Positions 30,622-38,570 of a stretch of 41,578 bases of DNA are shown here, one piece after another. The translations under genes were made by a program, and so were the position numbers. The notes under the pieces were generated by a model that saw only the letters and a list, made by a program, of their open reading frames with translations, ran no database searches and was not told where the DNA came from. Numbering within the stretch: the stretch's first letter is position 1; each line of letters begins with the position of its first letter. This DNA comes from Deltaproteobacteria bacterium (GTDB lineage: Bacteria > Myxococcota_A > UBA9160 > PR03), in NCBI GenBank assembly GCA_035063765.1, contig JAPSFT010000031.1:1-41578 (forward strand). The letters run 5' to 3'.

Positions 30622-31203
30622 ATGCGCAGCGCCATCGGTCGTGGGCGGCGTCGGGTTGCAGGACGCCTCGTGGCGGCGCTCGGGGCCGCGTGCGCGGCGC
30701 TCGCGCTCGCGAGCGCGCCGGCCCGGGCCGCGCTCCCGCCCGCCGGGGCCTCGGCGGCCGCGCCGGCGGCGACCTTCCCGGAGCTGCTCGGTGCGCTCGG
30801 CGTGCCCGACTGCGCCTGCGAGATCGACGTCGCCGAGCTCGTGCGCTACCGCGACCTCGTCGCGCAGGCGCGGAGCGCCGAGGAGGCGCGCCGGCTCGCG
30901 ATCCGCCCGAGCGGCCTCGCGCGCCGGGCGCTCGGCGCTGCGCGGAGGCTTGCGCCCTGGAGCGGCAGCCTGCGCCGCGCGCACGGGACGCTCGCCGCCT
31001 ACGAGGCGAGGGTGGCGAAGGCCGCGACCCCCGCCGAGGCCGCCCGCGAGTTCGAAGGCCTGGTCCGGCTCGCGGGCAACGGCGTGACGGTCTCGGGCAA
31101 CAGCGGCCGCTGCCACTACGACACGGTCGAGATCATCGCGATCGTGCTGGGCTTCCTGCTCTTCATCATCCCCGGGATCATCCTGCTGATCGTGCTCTGC
31201 TGA
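30622..31203 (+). CDS. Small exported protein with C-terminal membrane helix
   Basis: 193 aa, family not recognised. A basic N-terminus (RGRRRV) and an Ala-rich hydrophobic segment (LVAALGAACAALALA) make a signal peptide. A Cys pair (DCACEID) opens the mature region, which is helical with repeated basic/acidic residues. The last 25 residues (from DTVEIIAIV to LLIVLC) are a strong transmembrane segment with a terminal Cys. The C-terminal anchor suggests a periplasmic domain tethered to the inner membrane. ATG at 30622 with GGGAGGG 6 bp upstream. It stands alone, between the carboxylase operon and a convergent gene. Confidence 0.7.
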   Translation: MRSAIGRGRRRVAGRLVAALGAACAALALASAPARAALPPAGASAAAPAATFPELLGALGVPDCACEIDVAELVRYRDLVAQARSAEEARRLAIRPSGLARRALGAARRLAPWSGSLRRAHGTLAAYEARVAKAATPAEAAREFEGLVRLAGNGVTVSGNSGRCHYDTVEIIAIVLGFLLFIIPGIILLIVLC

Positions 31204-31284
31204 CGCGAGCGCCGGCGCACCCGCGGGCCGCCGCGCGGATCGCGCCGCCCGCGCTTCGCCCGGGGATCGCAGCGCTGCGAGGCC

Positions 31285-32328
31285 CTAGCCGAGCTTGCGG
31301 AGCGTCCGCTCCGCCGCGGACGGAGCGAGGTAGAGCTGCCCGCCGAGCGCCTCGATCCCGAGCCGGGCGGCGTGGGCACGCACGCAGGCGAGGGGCGCGC
31401 GCAGCGGCAGTTCGCCGCGGCCATGGTCCGCAATCCGCGCCGCGAGCGCGCGCTGCTCGCGCGGGTCGAGCCCGGAGCGCAGCCGCTCGGCGGCGTGCCG
31501 GAGCGCGCGGGCGTGGCGCCGGGGTGTCGCCGGCACGCGCAGCGCCGCCGCGAAGCCCGCTTCGTAGCGCGCGCGCAGCGCTGCGCGCCCGAGGGCGGGA
31601 TCGCCCGCCGCGAGCCGCGCGAGCTCCGCGAGGTGCCGGGGCGAGTGCGCGAGGAGCTGCAGCTCGTGCGCGCCGTGGAAGGCGGCGAGCCCGGCGCGCG
31701 ACCAGCGGCCGGCAAAGAAGGCCCGCAGGCGGCGCTGGGCGAAGATGCGCTCGAGCCAGTGATCGCGTACGCACGGGTCGGCGAGGCGCCTCTCCTCCTC
31801 GACCGGGAGGAGCGGGAGGCCTTCGAGGAGCGCCTCGGCGAAGAGGCCGCGACCGCGCCGAGCCGCGCGGCCCGCGGCGCTCCACACCGCGACCCGCTCC
31901 AGCCCGCAGCTCGGCGAGCCCTGCTTCAGCACGTAGCCGCACAGCCCGAGCGCCGCGAGCGCGCGCACGCGCCGGCGCGCCCAGGCACGCATCGGACCGC
32001 TCCAATCCCGCCCGTTGCGCTCGCCCACGAGCCGCGGGTGCGCACCCGCGGCGCGGGCACCGCCAGGCGCGCGGGCGCGGGCCCCGCCCGCGCGCCCAAC
32101 GAGACGGATCGGCTCGCGCGGTACGCCCATGCCGAGCTCGAGCTCCGGGCACACCGGAACCCACTCGACGAAGGGCGCGAGCTCGCCGGCGAGGAAGGCG
32201 TCACGCTTGTGGCCGCCGTCCCAGCGCACCCGCTCGCCGAGCAGGCAGCTCGAGACGCCGATCCGCAGCGGCAGGTCGCCGATCCGCAGCGGCGCGCCGG
32301 GATCGCGGCGCCGCTCTTCGCTGCTCAT
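31285..32328 (-). CDS. DUF523-DUF1722 fusion (YbgA-like) protein
   Basis: 347 aa. The N-terminal DUF523 domain has SSCLLGERVRWDGGHKRD, VPVCPELELGMGVPREPIRL and KQGSPSCG, a set of conserved cysteines that could bind a metal or cluster. The C-terminal DUF1722 domain has FHGAHELQLLAHSPRHL and ACVRAHAARLGI. Such fusions are common next to photolyase or stress genes, but the biochemical role is unknown. It is the last gene of the leftward VWA/PspA set, starting 45 bp after the membrane protein gene. Confidence 0.9.
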   Translation of the reverse strand: MSSEERRRDPGAPLRIGDLPLRIGVSSCLLGERVRWDGGHKRDAFLAGELAPFVEWVPVCPELELGMGVPREPIRLVGRAGGARARAPGGARAAGAHPRLVGERNGRDWSGPMRAWARRRVRALAALGLCGYVLKQGSPSCGLERVAVWSAAGRAARRGRGLFAEALLEGLPLLPVEEERRLADPCVRDHWLERIFAQRRLRAFFAGRWSRAGLAAFHGAHELQLLAHSPRHLAELARLAAGDPALGRAALRARYEAGFAAALRVPATPRRHARALRHAAERLRSGLDPREQRALAARIADHGRGELPLRAPLACVRAHAARLGIEALGGQLYLAPSAAERTLRKLG

Positions 32329-32373
32329 GGCCGCTCTATAGCCGAACCGCCATCGCCCGCCCGGCGGCTCGCC

Positions 32374-32916
32374 TCAGGGACTGTCGAGCAGCGCGAGCGC
32401 CCGCCGCCGGGCCCGTTCGAAGCGGTCGCCCGGGCCCGCCTCGGGCGCCCGCTCGCGTACGCCACCGATCGCGAAGAAGCCCGCCTGGACGGCGAAGAAG
32501 CCCCAGAGCGCGAGCGGGATGCCGAGCGGCCCGGGGGTGGCGAGCCAGCGCGCGAGCAGGAGGCCGCCCCCGAGGAGCGCCGTCTCGATCGCGAGCGCGC
32601 GCGCCGGCCGCGAGCGGTAGAGCAGCGCGCTGCGGACCACGCCGAGCGCGACCGCGGCGCCCACCGCCGCCTCCCAGGCGTCACGCGCGAACAGGAGCAC
32701 GAGCGCGCCGAGCGCCGCCGTGGCGAGCGCGGCTCCCGTCCCGCGGACGCGATCGGGCGCGATCCCGTAGCCGTAGAGCGCGGCGGCTGCAACCAGGTAG
32801 AGCGAGAGCGCCCCGCGTGCGCCGAGGAGCGGCGCCGCGACCAGCGCGACCGCCGGCCACGCGATGGCCACCGTGGCTGCGAAGACGACGCTGGTCCCGA
32901 AGTCGTTCCCCCTCAT
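32374..32916 (-). CDS. Multi-pass membrane protein of unknown function
   Basis: 180 aa with about five to six hydrophobic segments: VVFAATVAIAWPAVALVAAP, LYLVAAAALYGYGI, ALATAALGALVLLF, AALGVV-type stretch, and IPLALWGFFAVQAGFFAI. The loops are short and the C-terminus is basic and cytosolic (RFERARRRALALLDSP). The ATG at 32916 overlaps the PspA-like stop by 4 bp (ATGA); longer in-frame starts lie inside that gene and are rejected. The coupling suggests that it anchors or works with the PspA-like coiled coil. Confidence 0.8.
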   Translation of the reverse strand: MRGNDFGTSVVFAATVAIAWPAVALVAAPLLGARGALSLYLVAAAALYGYGIAPDRVRGTGAALATAALGALVLLFARDAWEAAVGAAVALGVVRSALLYRSRPARALAIETALLGGGLLLARWLATPGPLGIPLALWGFFAVQAGFFAIGGVRERAPEAGPGDRFERARRRALALLDSP

Positions 32917-33545
32917 CGCGCCGTCTCCTCGGGCGCGCCCTCGAAGCCCCCCGCGGCGCGCGCGCTGCTCGCTGCACCGGATGCAGGGTCCCCGGATCCA
33001 GGGGCGGCCCCCCCGGCCTCCGGAGCCGGGCCGCGCCGGCGCAGCAGCTCGAGCTCGACCTCGGCCTCGTCCACGGGCGGCGGCGTGCCCGGCGCGCCCG
33101 CGCATCCGGGACCCTCGGCGAGGCGCGCGCGCACCCGCGCGCGCAGCTCCTCGAGCTCGCCCTCCTGCGCTGCCAGCCGCTCGGCGAGCGCCGCGCGCGA
33201 GGCGGCCAGCGAGGCCGCCTCGCGCGCGAGCGCAGCACCCTCGGCGCGCAGCGGGAGGAGCTTGCGGATCGCGAAGCGCGCCAGCTCCTCGCGGCCGCCG
33301 GCGAGCGCGAGCTCGACGTCCTCGTCGAGCGCCGCGCCCGCCGCGGCGGAGCGCGCCGCGCGTGCGCGCACGCGCTCCTCCTCCTGGGCGAGCGCGTCCA
33401 CGCGCGCGCGCTTCTCGAGCAGATCCAGCTCCGCGTCGCGCAGCGTCTGCTCGAGGAGCAGCGAGCGCTCCTCGAGGGCGCCCACCACGGCGTGCGCGTC
33501 GGCGCGCAGGAGCAGCGCGATGCGGTCGAGCAGTCGCAGGCCCAT
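32913..33545 (-). CDS. PspA/IM30-like coiled-coil protein
   Basis: 210 aa. The N-terminus MGLRLLDRIALLLRADAHAV fits the amphipathic helix that opens PspA/Vipp1 proteins, followed by long charged helices (ELDLLEKRARVDALAQEEER, then ARFAIRKLLPLRAEGAALAR and ERLAAQEGELEELRARVRAR). The C-terminal 60 residues are Gly/Ala/Pro-rich and disordered. PspA-type proteins bind stressed membranes. AAGGAGG lies 5 bp upstream of the ATG at 33545. It is encoded 14 bp after the VWA gene. The homology is judged from the general pattern only, so another coiled-coil family is possible. Confidence 0.65.
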   Translation of the reverse strand: MGLRLLDRIALLLRADAHAVVGALEERSLLLEQTLRDAELDLLEKRARVDALAQEEERVRARAARSAAAGAALDEDVELALAGGREELARFAIRKLLPLRAEGAALAREAASLAASRAALAERLAAQEGELEELRARVRARLAEGPGCAGAPGTPPPVDEAEVELELLRRRGPAPEAGGAAPGSGDPASGAASSARAAGGFEGAPEETAR

Positions 33546-33559
33546 GGCGTCCTCCTTCC

Positions 33560-35008
33560 CTACTTCCGGCTGCCCGGGCGGCCTTCGTTCTCCGAGCGCG
33601 CGCGCAGCTCCTTGGTCTCGAGCGGCGCCATCGGCGCGGCCCCGCTGGCCGCGTCGCGCAGGCGCGTCTCGAGCTTCGCGGCCTCGTCGAGCTGGGCAGC
33701 GACCGCGGGCGAGGCCAGCTCGCGGTTGCGCTGCTCGACCTGCGTGCGATAGCGCTGGATCTCGGCGACGGCCTCCTGCTCGCGGCCCGCCTGCACGGCC
33801 TCGGCCACCGAACGGCGCAGCGCGTTGTACTGGTGGACGATCACGCTGCGCTCCCAGCTCGCGCGGTCGAGCGAGGCCACGTAGCGCGCCTCGTCGGCGA
33901 CGGCGGCGACGCGCGGGGTCTCGGAGAAGGCCAGGCGATGGGGCTCGCCGGCCATGCGGTAGTCGAGCGAGAAGGCGCCGAGCGGGACCACTCCCCTTGC
34001 CCCGGGCGCCACCCGAAGCGTCACCCAGATGCGTCGCTCCTGGCCGGCGAAGAGGCCGCCGGGCGTGAAGCTCGTGCGGCCCTCCGCGCGCGTGAGCGGG
34101 TAGCCGGACGCGTCCACGACGGACACGCCGGGGCCGGGCTCGATGGTGACCTGCAGGCCGGTGGCGACCGTCTCGCGCGCCGTGGCGAGCTCGGCCTCCA
34201 GGATCGACCCGAGGCCGCCCGCGCTCGCCAGGAAGTGGAAGTTGCCGGTGCCGGCGTCGGCGAGCGCCGCCATCAGACCCTCGTCGAAGTCCGCGCCGAC
34301 CCCGACGGTCGAGAGCGCGTACTCGCCGTGCGCGGCGCGCCGGGCACGGGCCAGCAGGCCCTCGCGCGAGGTGTCGCCCTGGTTCGCGAGCCCGTCGGAG
34401 ATCAGCACGACGCGCGGGCTCCGGCCCTCGACGCGAGCGCCGTCCACGATCGCGAGCCCGAGGTCGAGCCCGCTCGAGAGGTGGGTGCCGCCCTCGGCCG
34501 CGATCGACTCGACCGCAGCCCGCCACGAGGCGCCGGGGCTCCCGAGCGGGAGTACCGGCACGGCGGTGTCGGCGTAGGCCACGAGCGCAAAGCGGTCTGC
34601 CGGACCGAGCGCCTCGACGAGCCCGCGCACCGCTGCGCGCGCGTGCACGATCTTCTCGCCCATCATCGACCCCGAGCGGTCGAGGACGACCACGAGGTCG
34701 GTCGGGACGCGCACCGGCGGGGTGCTCGCCTCGCGCGCCGCGGCGCCGAGCACGAGCTCCATGCGCACGAGCCCGTCCTGGCCGGGGAGCACCGCCGTCC
34801 CTTCGAGGGCTCCGGAGAAGTGCAGCGCACCGCCGCCCGGCGCGCGGAAGCTGCGCGGGAGGTCGATGGGCGCCGGCGCGGGCGCCGGGCGTTCGACGAG
34901 GCGCGCCGCGGCGCCGGCCGCGGCAGTGAGGGCCAGCAGCAGGCAGGCCAGGCGCAGCGGCCGGCGGCCGAGGCGCGACGGGGCTCGGGTCGGATCGTGG
35001 GCGGTCAT
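33560..35008 (-). CDS. Membrane-anchored von Willebrand factor A domain protein
   Basis: 482 aa. A signal anchor near residues 18-35 (LRLACLLLALTAAAGAAA) is followed by a beta-rich N-terminal region, then the VWA domain from about residue 103: VVLDRSGSMMG (MIDAS D110, S112, S114), ADRFALVAYAD, GGTHLSSGLDLG and VVLISDGLANQGDTS. A C-terminal beta region and helical tail (NRELASPAVAAQLDEAAKLE) follow. The protein probably binds a partner through a metal at the MIDAS in the periplasm. ATG at 35008 with GGAGGAG 5 bp upstream. First gene of the leftward set and divergent from the response regulator gene. Confidence 0.9.
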   Translation of the reverse strand: MTAHDPTRAPSRLGRRPLRLACLLLALTAAAGAAARLVERPAPAPAPIDLPRSFRAPGGGALHFSGALEGTAVLPGQDGLVRMELVLGAAAREASTPPVRVPTDLVVVLDRSGSMMGEKIVHARAAVRGLVEALGPADRFALVAYADTAVPVLPLGSPGASWRAAVESIAAEGGTHLSSGLDLGLAIVDGARVEGRSPRVVLISDGLANQGDTSREGLLARARRAAHGEYALSTVGVGADFDEGLMAALADAGTGNFHFLASAGGLGSILEAELATARETVATGLQVTIEPGPGVSVVDASGYPLTRAEGRTSFTPGGLFAGQERRIWVTLRVAPGARGVVPLGAFSLDYRMAGEPHRLAFSETPRVAAVADEARYVASLDRASWERSVIVHQYNALRRSVAEAVQAGREQEAVAEIQRYRTQVEQRNRELASPAVAAQLDEAAKLETRLRDAASGAAPMAPLETKELRARSENEGRPGSRK

Positions 35009-35063
35009 GGGATCTCCTCCAGCGGGTCGGGGAGCGCTCCCGTGCGCTCCTGCCGGAAGTACC

Positions 35064-35080
35064 CGGCGCCCGGGGCGCCG
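35064..35080. repeat. GC hairpin in the divergent VWA/regulator gap
   Basis: CGGCGCC (35064-35070) and GGCGCCG (35074-35080) pair around CGG. It lies in the leader of the leftward VWA operon and could be an mRNA structure or a protein site; no function is assigned. Confidence 0.5.
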
Positions 35081-35086
35081 TCCGGA

Positions 35087-35104
35087 AAAGAGCGGTAAAG
35101 AGCG
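35087..35104. promoter_or_regulatory. Tandem 10-bp-period direct repeat, candidate OmpR-type site
   Basis: AAAGAGCG occurs at 35087-35094 and again at 35097-35104, a 10-bp period that places both on one face of the helix, as is typical for OmpR/PhoB-family binding sites. It lies between the divergent VWA and response regulator genes. A looser pair (GTTACG, GTTTACG) follows at 35116-35132. Confidence 0.5.
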
Positions 35105-35169
35105 CAACCCATCCCGTTACGGGCGGTTTACGCAGGCGAGGCACGGGGCTTCCTACACCGGAGAGCAGC

Positions 35170-35859
35170 ATGCCGGCAGCGCGCCCGCGGATCCTGGTGA
35201 TCGAGGACGAGCCCGCGACCCGGCGCGGGCTGTGCGACGTGCTCGCCTATCGCGGCTACCAGCCCGCCGCCGCGACCTCGGGCGACGACGGCCTGCGCCA
35301 GGGGCTCGCGGGCGGCGTCGACCTCGTGATCCTCGACCCCCTCCTTCCCGGGCTCGACGGCTTCGAGCTGTGCCGCGCGCTCCGCGCGCGCGACCCGCGC
35401 CTGCCGATCCTGATGCTCGCCGCCAGCGCGCGGGAGGAGGACGTGCTCGAAGGCTTCCGCTGCGGGAGCGACGACTACGTCACCAGGCCCTTCTCCGTCC
35501 CGCTGGTCCTGGCGCGCATCGACGCGCTCCTGCGCCGCAGCGGGCGGGGCGAGCCGGCCCCGGCGCCCTTCCCCTTCGGTGACTGGTGGATCGAGCCCGT
35601 GCGGCTCGCCGCCACGCGCGCGGGCGCGTCGGTCGGGCTCTCGCGCCGCGAGCTCGAGATCCTGCGCCTCCTCGCGAGCGAGCGCGGGCGCATCGTCGGA
35701 CGCCGGCGGCTGCTGGCCGAGGTCTGGGGCTGCCGCGCGCCGGAGCGGGTCGAGACCCGCACCGTCGACGTCCACATCGCGAAGCTGCGCCGCAAGCTCG
35801 GCACGGGGCGCCGCCTGATCGAGACCGTGCGCGGCGAAGGCTACCGGCTCGCCGCGTGA
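35170..35859 (+). CDS. OmpR/PhoB-family response regulator with altered receiver residues
   Basis: 229 aa. Receiver domain: acidic pocket E12-D13-E14, phospho-acceptor D56 (LVILDPLLPGLDG), then MLAASA where the switch Thr/Ser is Ala (A84), and YVTRPFS where the conserved Lys is Arg (R106). The C-terminal winged helix has LSRRELEILRLLASERGRIV and RTVDVHIAKLRRKLG ending in IETVRGEGYRLA. With Thr and Lys both changed, phosphorylation signalling may be weak or replaced by another input. No histidine kinase gene lies in the window. ATG at 35170 with GGAGAGCAGC upstream. Likely controls the divergent VWA operon through the direct repeats. Confidence 0.9.
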   Translation: MPAARPRILVIEDEPATRRGLCDVLAYRGYQPAAATSGDDGLRQGLAGGVDLVILDPLLPGLDGFELCRALRARDPRLPILMLAASAREEDVLEGFRCGSDDYVTRPFSVPLVLARIDALLRRSGRGEPAPAPFPFGDWWIEPVRLAATRAGASVGLSRRELEILRLLASERGRIVGRRRLLAEVWGCRAPERVETRTVDVHIAKLRRKLGTGRRLIETVRGEGYRLAA

Positions 35860-36025
35860 CGCGGCGGTGGATCGTCCTCGCGCGGAGAGCGGCAGCGCGG
35901 TCCCTCTCGAGCCGAGCGTGCGCGTGTCGCGGTCGCGCGGGCCGCCCCCGCGCGCGTCGGGGCATGGCGGCGGGCCGGCTCGCAGGACGCACGCGGCGCA
36001 GCGCCGCGGCTGCACCCGCGGCGCG

Positions 36026-36631
36026 TCAGCGCGCGAGCGCCTTCGCGAGCGCGAGCGCCATCCGCTCGAGCGTGGCGTGGGCCCGTGCGGGCCCGAGGCG
36101 CTGCTCGGCCCGCAGCCGGTCCCAGGCCTCGAAAGAGGTCACGAGCTCGAAGGCCTCGGCCAGGGGCTCGGGCGCACGGGCGAGCTCGGGCAGCCAGCGG
36201 CGCAGCTCGGCACGCAGGCGGCGCGCGAGCGCGGCGTGGCTCGCGCGCAGGAACGGCGAGCCGGCGCGGCGCCGCGCGCCCGCGCGCTCGTAGGGGGCGA
36301 TCGTCTCGTAGAGCCGGCAGCGCCGCTCGAGCAGGGCGCGCACGCGCTGCTCGAGAGGACCGGGCACGGGCGGCCCCGAGAAGCGCGGCGCCACCCGCGC
36401 CTCGAGCCGCGCGTCCATCGCGGCGAACAGGCCCTCCATGTCGCGGAAGTGGCGGAAGACGGTCCGGATCCCGACCCGGGCGCGGGCCGCCACCTGCTCG
36501 GCGGTGGGGCTCGGCTCGCCCTCGCCCACCAGCGCGAGCATCGCCTCGACGATCGCATGGCGGCTGCGCTCGGAGCGTGCGAGCCGCCCGTCGAGCGCGG
36601 CCTGACCGGTCCGTGCGTCGAGCCTCGCCAC
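36026..36631 (-). CDS. TetR-family regulator
   Basis: 201 aa from a GTG at 36631, preceded by AGGTAGGGGGC. The N-terminal DNA-binding domain is recognisable (SRHAIVEAMLALVGEGEPSP, then TAEQVAARARVGIRTVFRHF), with a helical C-terminal domain (RVRALLERRCRLYETIAPYE, and later FELVTSFEAWDRLRAEQ). It lies 85 bp downstream of the AAA/PEGA gene on the same strand and is convergent with the response regulator gene. Target genes are unknown. Confidence 0.85.
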   Translation of the reverse strand: MARLDARTGQAALDGRLARSERSRHAIVEAMLALVGEGEPSPTAEQVAARARVGIRTVFRHFRDMEGLFAAMDARLEARVAPRFSGPPVPGPLEQRVRALLERRCRLYETIAPYERAGARRRAGSPFLRASHAALARRLRAELRRWLPELARAPEPLAEAFELVTSFEAWDRLRAEQRLGPARAHATLERMALALAKALAR

Positions 36632-36716
36632 GCCCCCTACCTTGGCACTTGTGATGCCCCACCGCGAGGACACGGCGCGGCGCCCCTCCCGTTGCGCCAG
36701 GCGACACGGAGGCGCG

Positions 36717-38405
36717 TCAGCGCACGTGGATCTGGTAGCGGGTGCCGCGCACCTCGACCACGCGCTCGACGACGCGCCCGTCCGGCAGCCACACCTCGAC
36801 CCGGTGCGGTCCCGGTGCAAGGCGCAGGTCGCGCACCGTGCCCGAGCCCACCGGCCGCCCGTCGACCAGGATCGAGGCGCCGGGCTCGGCCTCCACGTCG
36901 ACGGCGGTGGGGCTCCGCGGGGCTTCGGCGCGGCGGCGTGGCCGCTCGGGCTGCTCCGGCTGCTCGGGCGCGAGCGCGGGCGGCGCGGCAGCGGAGGCCG
37001 GCGGCGGCGCGAGCGGGTCGCCTGCCGCTCGCGGCTCGCTCGCGAGCGTGCGCGGCGGAGCCGACACTGCGGGCGGCGCGGCGGCGGCGGCCTGCGCGGC
37101 GGGCGCGGCAGCGGAGGTCTGGGCACCGGCTGCGGGCAGGACGGGCGACGCGAAGGGATCGTGGCCACGGAGCGCGGTGGGCGGCGGCGGGGCCGGCGCC
37201 ACTGCGGGATCCGCCTCCGCGGGAGGCGAGAGCGCGGCGGAAGCCGCGCCGGACGCAAGCGGGGGCGGCGCCGAGACGGGGGGCGCGGCCGCGGCGGAGT
37301 CCGCCTCGGTCGCGAGCGCGGGCACCGCCGCGGGCCCCGCGCGCAGCGCCTCGAGCATCTGCGCGGTCAGGAAGCCGGCGACGTAGGCGGCCGCGAGGGC
37401 AACGGGCAGCACGAGCCAGCGCAGCAGCGAGTCGCGGCGGGCCGCGACCGCGGCTCGCGCCGCCGGCCGCGATCTCGGCGCGGCGAGCGGGGACGGTGCG
37501 CCGTTCGCGCCGCGCGGCACCTCGCGCCCGCCAGTGACATCTTCCGGTGTCAGCGAGGTGCTCGCGCGCGCGGGCGCTGCGACGTCCCGCGCAGGCGGCG
37601 TGGCCGCGCGCGGAACGCGTGCCGCGTCCCTTGCCGGCGGCACGGGTGCCGCCTCGCGGGCCGGCGGCACGGGTGCCGCCTCGCGGGCGCTCGGTCGGGC
37701 CGCAGCCTCGCCGGCGGCCGCGAGGAATGCGGCCGCTTCCATCCTCACCCGGCCCGGAACGCCGCCCGAGCGCTCGTGGATCCGCGCCAGCGCGGGTGCG
37801 TCGAAGCGGGCACGTGCCTCGGGCCCGGCCCCGCAGCGGACGAGCTCGGCGCGCAGCCAGGTCTCGATCTCCTCGCGGCTCAGGGCGGGCTCGATCGTTA
37901 CCACCTCGGTGCCCCCCTGGAAGGCGTTCGCGAGCTCGGTGGCAAGGCGCCCGTCGCGGACCGCGAGCAGCGCCAGCAGTCCGCCCCCGCTCCGCCGCAC
38001 GGAGTCGAAGAGCCACATCTCGGTGCGCGGTGCGAGCGCGTCGGCGTCGTCGACCAGGAGCAGCACCCGGCGCGCACCGAGCTGCTCGACCGCACGGGCC
38101 ACCGCAACGCGCGGAGAGCCGTCCCAGGGCGCCCCGAGCGCGTCGAGCACGCGGCGCGCGAGCCCATCCGGATCGAGCCTCACGGCCGACACCAGGACCG
38201 GAACGGTGCGCCGCCCGGTGCGCTCGGCGAGCACGGCCAGCAGCATCGACTTGCCGGCGCCCTCGGGCCCGCGCAGCACCCGGACCGGAGGCTCGCCGGC
38301 GGCCGCCCAGCCCTCGAGCGCCGCAAGGACGCGCGCGGCGGCCGCGTTCGGAACGTAGGCCGCGGCGTCGACCGAGGGTGCGAAGGCCGTGGCGCCGCCG
38401 CTCAC
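36717..38405 (-). CDS. ExeA/GspA-like AAA ATPase with transmembrane helix and PEGA domain
   Basis: 562 aa. Cytosolic N-terminal AAA domain with Walker A GPEGAGKS, Walker B VLLLVDDADAL and a helical lid (SREEIETWLRAELVRCGAG). A low-complexity Pro/Ala/Arg linker with two exact 9-residue repeats follows, then one transmembrane helix (WLVLPVALAAAYVAGFLTA), a long Pro/Ala-rich periplasmic spacer, and a C-terminal PEGA domain (VEAEPGASILVDGRPVGSG to VVEVRGTRYQIHV). ExeA/GspA proteins use ATP and bind peptidoglycan to place secretion machinery; here PEGA replaces the usual peptidoglycan-binding domain. GTG at 38405 with AGGGGGA upstream is preferred to an ATG at 38531. Confidence 0.85.
   Translation of the reverse strand: MSGGATAFAPSVDAAAYVPNAAAARVLAALEGWAAAGEPPVRVLRGPEGAGKSMLLAVLAERTGRRTVPVLVSAVRLDPDGLARRVLDALGAPWDGSPRVAVARAVEQLGARRVLLLVDDADALAPRTEMWLFDSVRRSGGGLLALLAVRDGRLATELANAFQGGTEVVTIEPALSREEIETWLRAELVRCGAGPEARARFDAPALARIHERSGGVPGRVRMEAAAFLAAAGEAAARPSAREAAPVPPAREAAPVPPARDAARVPRAATPPARDVAAPARASTSLTPEDVTGGREVPRGANGAPSPLAAPRSRPAARAAVAARRDSLLRWLVLPVALAAAYVAGFLTAQMLEALRAGPAAVPALATEADSAAAAPPVSAPPPLASGAASAALSPPAEADPAVAPAPPPPTALRGHDPFASPVLPAAGAQTSAAAPAAQAAAAAPPAVSAPPRTLASEPRAAGDPLAPPPASAAAPPALAPEQPEQPERPRRRAEAPRSPTAVDVEAEPGASILVDGRPVGSGTVRDLRLAPGPHRVEVWLPDGRVVERVVEVRGTRYQIHVR
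37633..37686. repeat. Perfect 27-bp tandem duplication within the AAA/PEGA gene
   Basis: Units 37633-37659 and 37660-37686 are identical. They encode two copies of a 9-residue Ala/Pro/Arg repeat in the linker after the ATPase domain and keep the reading frame, so this is likely a recent slippage event. Confidence 0.9.
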
Positions 38406-38495
38406 TGGCTTCCCCCTTGCGGAATCGCGGAACGGGCCGCGAGCGGCTTTGCTCCTCGCGCCCGCGACTCGACGGGCGCCGAGCCTAGCGAACCG

Positions 38496-38517
38496 TGCGA
38501 TCGACCTGCGATCGACC
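38496..38517. repeat. Two tandem copies of TGCGATCGACC
   Basis: Perfect 11-bp units at 38496-38506 and 38507-38517 in the gap between the AAA/PEGA gene and the MerR gene. The 11-bp period and the CGATCG core suggest a possible protein-binding site, but no function can be assigned. Confidence 0.7.
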
Positions 38518-38534
38518 CCACGGGGATCCACGGG

Positions 38535-38570
38535 TCGACAATAGGAGTGAATACTCTCATAGTCACTACA
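38535..38570 (+). promoter_or_regulatory. MerR-gene promoter with overlapping palindrome
   Basis: TCGACA (38535-38540) and CATAGT (38558-38563) with a 17-bp spacer resemble -35 and -10 boxes. An imperfect palindrome, AGTGAATA (38546-38553) and TAGTCACT (38560-38567), overlaps the -10 box. Transcription would start about at the ATG (38570), and no Shine-Dalgarno sequence is seen, so a leaderless mRNA is predicted. Likely autoregulated by the MerR protein. Confidence 0.5.

Noticed and set aside
30690-34068. Very long plus-strand frames over the DUF523, membrane and PspA genes
   Set aside because: Arg/Ala-rich antisense shadows; the minus-strand genes have clear motifs, ribosome sites and coupling.
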